22,514 bases of DNA from contig DAOUPU010000019.1 of NCBI GenBank assembly GCA_030625995.1, forward strand, positions 1 to 22,514. The letters are read 5' to 3'. The notes under the pieces were generated by a model. That model searched no databases. It worked only from the letters and a program-made list of their open reading frames with translations, and was not told where the DNA came from. This DNA comes from Flavobacteriaceae bacterium. Its GTDB lineage: Bacteria > Bacteroidota > Bacteroidia > Flavobacteriales > Flavobacteriaceae. Shown here in pieces: positions 1 through 4,123 of the stretch; position 1 is the first letter of the stretch; every line of letters starts with the position of its first letter. Position numbers and translations under genes: made by a program.

Positions 1-1002
1 TTCGTATTGCAGCATTTCATTTGTTTTGGATTCACTTAGATCCAAATTCCCTTTATCCCAATTTTCATAGTCGGCAAATTCATCATTGGGTGACAAAAAC
101 GGATGTGCTTCACCATCCCCTTTTATTTGAGTGGCTTCAACCAAGGGTTCCCATCTCGCTCTGCGATCTGCATAATTCTTATCGTAAGCTTTTCCGGAAA
201 CCATGGTTTCAGCAAACATCATTCCATTGCTAAGGTTACCATTATGTGGAATTGCCAAAACTTTGCCTCCTGTATTAGCCTCATATCCTGCTAAATTATC
301 CCAAAGTTTTTCCGGGTCAGAACTGTCCTCATTGGTATATGGTAACTGGTTTATTGCCTTATCACCGTTATCTCGGTATATCACAACTCTATGCAGGTTG
401 TTTCCTTTGATCAATGAAGTCCATTCATAACCAATAAATGCAGTGAATTTGCCAGGATCATTGTATTTTTCTGCGGCGTCTACCACATTTTTCCAAACAG
501 GTTTCATCATAGTGGGGTCGTTTGTTTCAAATGGAAAAGTGCCTTGTGAAAAGTTTTTTATAATGTCTAGAGCAGCACCTCCTCCATCACCGTCATCTAC
601 CATTTTTTTCCATTTTTTAACAATAGGATATTTCATAACATAATCCTCTTCATCCATCATTGCAGGAAAAAAGCCCATCCCATCAGAATGATCAGCAATA
701 ACTAAAAAATCCAGTGGTCTTGACAGTTTGGTATTAATTCCGGTAGTTGAAGTAACTTCATCGCCTCTGGCAAATTTATAGGCTTCGTCCATTCCTATCC
801 GGTTACCAAAAGCACCGGCGTCCATGGATAGGTCGGTATGTAAGTGGGTGTCACCCCAGTAAACTTTCGTGGGATGGGAAGTATTTTCCGCGCTATTATC
901 GCCGGTTGCAGATTCAATTGTATCCGTTTTTACCGATTTTTTCACATCTTTTTCACAGGAAACTATCGCTAATAAAGAAAAGAAGAATAAGATTTTTTTC
1001 AT
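1..1002 (-). CDS. DUF3604 domain lipoprotein, C-terminus cut by window edge
   Basis: The reading frame runs from an ATG at 1002 through the left edge of the window, so 334 codons are visible and the C-terminus is missing. Residues 1-16 form a short hydrophobic signal peptide ending in a lipobox (I-V-S-C, Cys16), so an outer-membrane or periplasmic lipoprotein is expected. After a Ser/Thr/Glu linker comes YWGDTHLHTDLS (His53 and His55), then LVIADHSDG (Asp104, His105), FIGYEWTS and a later IPHNGN stretch. This order is characteristic of DUF3604, a family with PHP-phosphoesterase-like metal-binding histidines. The substrate is unknown. It is transcribed away from the SDR gene, and nothing adjacent indicates a pathway. 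Family assignment is confident from the motifs; catalytic activity is inference. Confidence 0.85.
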   Translation of the reverse strand, partial: MKKILFFFSLLAIVSCEKDVKKSVKTDTIESATGDNSAENTSHPTKVYWGDTHLHTDLSMDAGAFGNRIGMDEAYKFARGDEVTSTTGINTKLSRPLDFLVIADHSDGMGFFPAMMDEEDYVMKYPIVKKWKKMVDDGDGGGAALDIIKNFSQGTFPFETNDPTMMKPVWKNVVDAAEKYNDPGKFTAFIGYEWTSLIKGNNLHRVVIYRDNGDKAINQLPYTNEDSSDPEKLWDNLAGYEANTGGKVLAIPHNGNLSNGMMFAETMVSGKAYDKNYADRRARWEPLVEATQIKGDGEAHPFLSPNDEFADYENWDKGNLDLSESKTNEMLQYE

Positions 1003-1060
1003 GGGAGGAAGTTTAATTAAACAGGAAAATTATTGTTGTAAAGATAAACCAAAAAAATTC

Positions 1061-1074
1061 AAGTTTTAAAACTT
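1061..1074. promoter_or_regulatory. 14-bp perfect palindrome upstream of the DUF3604 gene
   Basis: AAGTTTTAAAACTT is its own reverse complement. It lies 59 bases upstream of the DUF3604 start codon, just upstream of a near-consensus -7 box (TATCTTTA read on the minus strand, 1039-1046). It could be an operator, but it is AT-only apart from its ends and may be chance. No regulator gene lies nearby. Confidence 0.3.
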
Positions 1075-1180
1075 ATGGAATTATGGTTTTTTGTCAGCAG
1101 ATGACTTCAGACGAGCAAATTCTATTTAGTACTCTACCACCATCTTATCCCTTCTTTTTCAGGAATAGTAGCAGGAAAAT

Positions 1181-1210
1181 CTCTTAGCTGTTTGAAACAC
1201 AAGCTAAGGG
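1181..1210 (-). terminator. Possible weak hairpin terminator after the SDR gene
   Basis: CTTAGCT (1183-1189) pairs perfectly with AGCTAAG (1202-1208) across a 12-base loop, starting 8 bases beyond the stop codon of the epimerase gene. The stem is short and is followed on the minus strand only by GATTTTCC, not a real U-tract, so termination would be inefficient if it occurs. Confidence 0.4.
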
Positions 1211-1215
1211 AATCC

Positions 1216-2133
1216 TTAAAAAGTAAACGCCTTTTTAAATTCGCTTAAAACCTGAAATAAGGTACGAACAGGTATATCTGTTAACGAATTTAATTCTGTG
1301 TTGGGCTTTACCTTTAGCTCTCTCATTTTTAATTGTTGGTTTATGAAGAGCATTTCTAAATTTGAATCAATATTTTTTAATGTATCAGCAATATGGCCAA
1401 TGGTCAGGTTGTCTTCAACCAGATCATATTTCCCTTTTTGTAAATCACTAAAGATCAAATTACTTAAAATATTCACTGTTTTATCGATATGGATAAATGC
1501 GCGGTGTTGTTGGCCGGTACCATTTATAGAAATACGCCCTTTATAATGACCATCAAACATGAATTTATTGATCACCGAATCAAAACGCATACTTTTACTG
1601 TAGCCATAAATATTCCCGCAACGAATGATAAAGGGTTCTATATCTTTGTCAAATAAGCGATTTACATGATCTTCACCACGTAATTTTGAAATGCCATAAA
1701 AAGTTTTAGGGTTGGGAATGGTGTTTTCATTAGCTTCATGCGAAGATGCACCGTAAACAGAGGCACTACTGGAATAAATAAATTTCTTTACATCACTTTC
1801 TTCGACTGCATAAACCAATTCTGCTGTTCCCCAATGGTTTACCTGTTCAAATAAATGAGCATTCTGATCGGCAAATGGGGTGGTTACTTTTGCTGCGAGA
1901 TGATAAACAACATCGATACCTTCTAATGTTTGTTTTAAAAGTCGGGTATCTAAAATGTCACCTTGAACAAATTTTATTTTACTATTTAACTTATGACTTC
2001 CAATAAACAAATTGATATTCCCCCGACTTAAATTATCGTAGATGATTATTTGCTCAACTTTCGAATTTTTTGCCAGTTCGTAAGTTAGTTCTGTTCCAAT
2101 ATATCCGGCACCACCGGTGATGAGTATTTTCAT
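1216..2133 (-). CDS. NAD(P)-dependent epimerase/dehydratase (extended SDR)
   Basis: This 305-residue protein is a soluble extended short-chain dehydrogenase/reductase of the nucleotide-sugar epimerase type. The N-terminus starts directly with the Rossmann fold, with the glycine motif GGAGYIG (Gly7, Gly10, Gly13). GDI at 58-60 marks the adenine-binding acidic residue. SSSASVYG (about 121-128) supplies the catalytic Ser, and YGISK (Tyr146, Lys150) is the active-site YxxxK pair. Length is normal for UDP-glucose 4-epimerase-like enzymes, but the exact sugar nucleotide cannot be read from the sequence. The ATG at 2133 abuts the strand order T-G-G of the fold, so the start is secure. It may once have followed the CysH gene directly; a repeat-bordered block now separates them. 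Confidence 0.85.
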   Translation of the reverse strand: MKILITGGAGYIGTELTYELAKNSKVEQIIIYDNLSRGNINLFIGSHKLNSKIKFVQGDILDTRLLKQTLEGIDVVYHLAAKVTTPFADQNAHLFEQVNHWGTAELVYAVEESDVKKFIYSSSASVYGASSHEANENTIPNPKTFYGISKLRGEDHVNRLFDKDIEPFIIRCGNIYGYSKSMRFDSVINKFMFDGHYKGRISINGTGQQHRAFIHIDKTVNILSNLIFSDLQKGKYDLVEDNLTIGHIADTLKNIDSNLEMLFINQQLKMRELKVKPNTELNSLTDIPVRTLFQVLSEFKKAFTF

Positions 2134-2150
2134 TTGTTATGTTGTTTTCT

Positions 2151-2177
2151 TTCTCGCAAAGACGCGAAGGCGTAAAG
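2151..2177 (+). repeat. Outer inverted copy (C) of the GxxExxY-associated 27-bp repeat
   Basis: Read on the plus strand it begins TTCTCGCAAAG. Aligned with the minus-strand sequence of the copy at 2715-2741 it matches at about 21 of 27 positions, including the first 11. It therefore forms the left terminal inverted repeat of the block around the GxxExxY gene. It lies 17 bases upstream of the SDR start codon. Confidence 0.75.
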
Positions 2178-2180
2178 TTT

Positions 2181-2261
2181 TTAATATTTATTCTTAGCGA
2201 CTTGACACCTTTGGGAGAGTATTATACAAGTTATTATTTTAGATATTTCATTTTCATTCAT
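2181..2261 (-). pseudogene. Internally deleted GxxExxY remnant (first ten codons joined to 3' tail)
   Basis: From an ATG at 2261 the minus strand encodes MNENEISKII, against MTENEISKII for the intact gene starting at 2705. Bases 2233-2256 and 2677-2700 are identical over 24 positions. After ten codons the similarity to the gene body stops, and the sequence instead resembles what lies just after the intact gene's stop codon (TATAATACTCTC against TATAAAATACTCTC). The frame ends at a TAA at 2181. The copy is preceded by the same 27-bp repeat and the same 9-base gap before ATG as the intact gene. I interpret it as an internal-deletion derivative with no function as a protein. Confidence 0.75.
2193..2219 (-). 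repeat. Degenerate copy (D) of the 27-bp repeat
   Basis: On the plus strand it reads CTTAGCGA at its start and GGGAGAG at its end, a diverged version of the copies at 2271 and 2715 in the same orientation. Together with the inverted copy at 2151-2177 it can form an imperfect long hairpin of the REP/BIME type just upstream of the SDR gene. Confidence 0.6.
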
Positions 2262-2270
2262 TGTGTTTTT

Positions 2271-2297
2271 CTTAGCGTCTCTGAGCCTTTGCGAGAA
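2271..2297 (-). repeat. Copy (B) of the 27-bp repeat, upstream of the GxxExxY remnant
   Basis: It differs from the copy at 2715-2741 by a single base (CTGAGCC against CTGCGCC). Both are followed on the minus strand by 9 bases and then an ATG with the same first codons, so repeat and gene start were duplicated together. Confidence 0.85.
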
Positions 2298-2324
2298 ACC
2301 TTTGCGAGAAACCTTTACGAGAGT
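2286..2324 (+). repeat. Three tandem 13-bp units from the end of the repeat
   Basis: CCTTTGCGAGAAA occurs at 2286-2298 and 2299-2311, followed by a diverged CCTTTACGAGAGT at 2312-2324. The first unit is the outer half of repeat copy B, so this is a local expansion by slippage or repeated insertion. It begins three bases downstream of the intact gene's stop codon. Confidence 0.8.
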
Positions 2325-2327
2325 ATT

Positions 2328-2705
2328 TTATAATTTATTTACAATTCTTGTAATGCCTTTTTTTATTAATGCTTCATTAAAGTTTATTAATAGGCCAAGC
2401 TTCAATCCCGTTATTTTTAAATAAGTTAATAATTGTTTAGGATGAACTGGTGCAATTTGTTCAACAGATTTTAATTCAATAATAACTTTATTATCAACAA
2501 TTAGATCCGCTCTAAAACCGAGGTTCATTTTATTTTCTTTCCATATTACAGGAATTGCTTTTTGCCGCTCAACCGTTAAGCCTTGATCTATTAATTCAGA
2601 GTAAAGGATTTCTTCATAAACAGATTCTAACAAACCTGGACCTAATGATGTATGTATTTGATAACAAGAATTAACAATTATTTTAGATATTTCATTTTCA
2701 GTCAT
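2328..2705 (-). CDS. GxxExxY family protein, PD-(D/E)XK nuclease-like
   Basis: The preferred start is the ATG at 2705, giving 125 residues, the usual size of the GxxExxY family. Visible motifs are LGPGLLESVYEE (Gly24, Glu27, Tyr30), which names the family, FRADLIV (Asp67) and VIIELKS (Glu77, Lys79). Together these make the E-D-ExK pattern of the PD-(D/E)XK nuclease fold. The protein is soluble, with no signal peptide. Biological role and substrate are not established. The frame stays open to an ATG at 2765 that overlaps the CysH stop codon (ATGA), but the extra 20 residues (KGFSQRRRDAKN and flanks) are simply the translated 27-bp repeat, so I treat them as non-original. The gene lies inside a block bounded by inverted copies of that repeat and beside a deleted copy of its own start. 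Confidence 0.85.
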   Translation of the reverse strand: MTENEISKIIVNSCYQIHTSLGPGLLESVYEEILYSELIDQGLTVERQKAIPVIWKENKMNLGFRADLIVDNKVIIELKSVEQIAPVHPKQLLTYLKITGLKLGLLINFNEALIKKGITRIVNKL

Positions 2706-2714
2706 GATATTATT

Positions 2715-2741
2715 CTTAGCGTCTCTGCGCCTTTGCGAGAA
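2715..2741 (-). repeat. Right-hand copy (A) of the 27-bp repeat
   Basis: Minus-strand sequence begins TTCTCGCAAAGGCGC and ends GACGCTAAG, 9 bases before the GxxExxY ATG. It is the right terminal inverted repeat relative to the copy at 2151-2177. It is more GC-rich than its surroundings. Similar cgcaaag/gcgtctc sequences next to GxxExxY genes are, from memory, common in Bacteroidota genomes. Confidence 0.85.
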
Positions 2742-2761
2742 ACCTTTAGTCTTATTAGTTT

Positions 2762-3415
2762 TCATTTCCCAACGAGATCAATATGCAATCCGCACTCCGT
2801 TTTGTTCATGCCAAACCATCGGGCCGATCGTTCATCATTTAAATCAAATTTTCTGGTACAAGGTTCACAGCCAATACTTAAATAACCCTTGTCATCCAAA
2901 GGATGCATTGGTAAATTATGTTCTTTGATATAGTCAAAGATCATCTTGTTATTCCAATCCAAAATGGGGTGGAACCGCTTGCAATTAAAAGCTCCATTTT
3001 GTTCGATCCCCATATTTTTTCGATTCGCATTTTGCTCAGCTCTAATACCATTGATCCAAACATCATATTCCGTCAATATAGGCTCCATAGGTTGCGTTTT
3101 ATTAATAAAACAGCAATGATCAGGATCAGATGTAAATAAGAAATTACCAAGACAATCCTTTTGATAGATACGTGAAATAGAGGAGGTTATATTAATTAAT
3201 TTTAAACCTAATTCCTTTGTAATTTTATCTCTGAATATTAATGTTTCGGGAAATAAATAACCTGTATTAATAAACATAATCGGAATGGAATTGTCTATCT
3301 GGCCAATAATGTGTAAAAGAGGAATACTATGTGTTTGAAAGGAAGAAGTAACAAATATTTTAAGACCTTCTTTTTTATAGCCTTCTATTTGTTTTTTTAT
3401 GTTCTCAATGGTCAT
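2762..3415 (-). CDS. cysH: CysH-type sulfonucleotide (APS/PAPS) reductase
   Basis: This 217-residue cytosolic enzyme should reduce adenylyl sulfate (or PAPS) to sulfite in assimilatory sulfate reduction. The N-terminal nucleotide-binding loop is VTSSFQTHSIPLL (22-34). GIRAEQNANR (123-132) matches the conserved GIRxEQ region. Cys101-Cys102 together with Cys183 and Cys186 (IGCEPC) form the four-cysteine set that binds a 4Fe-4S cluster, which points to the APS-reductase subtype rather than the clusterless E. coli PAPS reductase. KTECGLH (Cys208) carries the catalytic cysteine. No cysD, cysN or sulfite reductase genes are in the window. The gene is divergent from rdgB, has its own -7 box, and its stop overlaps an upstream ATG of the GxxExxY frame. 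Confidence 0.88.
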   Translation of the reverse strand: MTIENIKKQIEGYKKEGLKIFVTSSFQTHSIPLLHIIGQIDNSIPIMFINTGYLFPETLIFRDKITKELGLKLINITSSISRIYQKDCLGNFLFTSDPDHCCFINKTQPMEPILTEYDVWINGIRAEQNANRKNMGIEQNGAFNCKRFHPILDWNNKMIFDYIKEHNLPMHPLDDKGYLSIGCEPCTRKFDLNDERSARWFGMNKTECGLHIDLVGK

Positions 3416-3438
3416 TATACCACTATTAAAAATCCGAA

Positions 3439-3446
3439 CAAATTTA
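3439..3446 (-). promoter_or_regulatory. -7 promoter box for cysH
   Basis: Read on the minus strand this is TAAATTTG, a perfect match to the Bacteroidota TAnnTTTG element, 23 bases before the start codon. No clear TTG is seen at the -33 distance. The 10-bp palindrome TTATGCATAA (3461-3470) occupies the -33 region shared with the divergent rdgB promoter. Confidence 0.55.
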
Positions 3447-3489
3447 AGAATTTTATATTTTTATGCATAATTATTTTATAGATTATATC

Positions 3490-3497
3490 TAATTTTG
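3490..3497 (+). promoter_or_regulatory. -7 promoter box for rdgB
   Basis: TAATTTTG matches TAnnTTTG perfectly and ends 19 bases before the rdgB ATG, giving a short leader. A -33 TTG is not evident. Confidence 0.55.
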
Positions 3498-3516
3498 ACT
3501 AATAATAAATAAACAT

Positions 3517-4116
3517 ATGAAACTGGTTTTTGCAACAAATAATAAAGATAAAGTAAAGGAAATAAAGGCTTTGCTTGGCGATAATATTGAGCTGTTAAGT
3601 TTGAAAGATATTGGATGTACTGAAGATATTGAGGAAACAGAAAATACGCTTGAAGGAAATGCTAAGCTTAAAGTGGATTATGTCACTAGAAAGTACGGTG
3701 TTAATTGTTTTGCAGATGACACGGGTTTAGAGGTGGATGCCCTTGATGGTTCACCTGGTGTATATTCTGCCAGGTATGCCGGTGAAAATGTGACCTATGA
3801 GGATAATGTGCAAAAAATGTTAGGAGAAATGAGAGGTAGAACCAATAGGAAGGCACAATTTAGAACGGTAATAGCCTTAAATCTGAATAAGGAACAATAT
3901 TTATTTGAGGGAATTTGTGCAGGTGAGATTTTAGAAAGTACGAAGGGGAGCTCAGGTTTCGGATATGACCCTATTTTTAAACCAAAAGGATTTAATGAAT
4001 CTTTTGCGGAAATGAGTTTGGCCCAAAAAGGAAAAATATCACATCGGGGTTTAGCAATGAAAAAACTTATCGATTTTCTTTACTCACCGGACGATTCGAA
4101 GTCACCCGGTGAGTAA
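3517..4116 (+). CDS. rdgB: RdgB/HAM1 XTP/dITP pyrophosphatase
   Basis: This 199-residue soluble housecleaning enzyme hydrolyses non-canonical purine nucleoside triphosphates (dITP, XTP) to the monophosphate and pyrophosphate, keeping them out of DNA and RNA. Signature elements in order are FATNNKDKVKEI (5-16) at the substrate-binding N-terminus, TLEGNAKLK, CFADDTGLEVDAL with catalytic Asp68, PGVYSARYAG, GFGYDPIF and SHRGLAMKKL near the end. The ATG at 3517 places FATNN where the family expects it. The body is complete by about residue 188. The last residues (SPDDSKSPGE) are encoded by a perfect inverted repeat covering the stop codon and look like a late addition. It converges on parC with a gap of only 7 bases. 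Confidence 0.93.
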   Translation: MKLVFATNNKDKVKEIKALLGDNIELLSLKDIGCTEDIEETENTLEGNAKLKVDYVTRKYGVNCFADDTGLEVDALDGSPGVYSARYAGENVTYEDNVQKMLGEMRGRTNRKAQFRTVIALNLNKEQYLFEGICAGEILESTKGSSGFGYDPIFKPKGFNESFAEMSLAQKGKISHRGLAMKKLIDFLYSPDDSKSPGE

Positions 4117-4118
4117 AG
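4078..4118. repeat. 13-bp perfect inverted repeat across the rdgB stop codon
   Basis: CTTTACTCACCGG (4078-4090) is the exact reverse complement of CCGGTGAGTAAAG (4106-4118), with a 15-base loop. It sits between the convergent rdgB and parC genes and could block RNA polymerase from either side. Neither strand has a U-tract after the stem, so it is not a standard intrinsic terminator. It encodes the last codons of rdgB. Confidence 0.85.
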
Positions 4119-4123
4119 AGTGA

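Noticed and set aside
21..1069. Several 60-75 codon plus-strand frames
   Set aside because: They lie opposite the DUF3604 gene, whose minus-strand motifs are unmistakable.
2271..2324. Possible small CRISPR-like array
   Set aside because: The 13-bp units are directly adjacent with no spacers, and there are no cas genes.
2139..2333. 64-codon plus-strand frame over the repeats
   Set aside because: It is the translation of the 27-bp repeats and the deleted GxxExxY copy; no independent coding evidence.
4078..4118. Standard intrinsic terminator for rdgB or parC
   Set aside because: The stem is strong but neither strand has a following U-tract, so it is listed as an inverted repeat instead.
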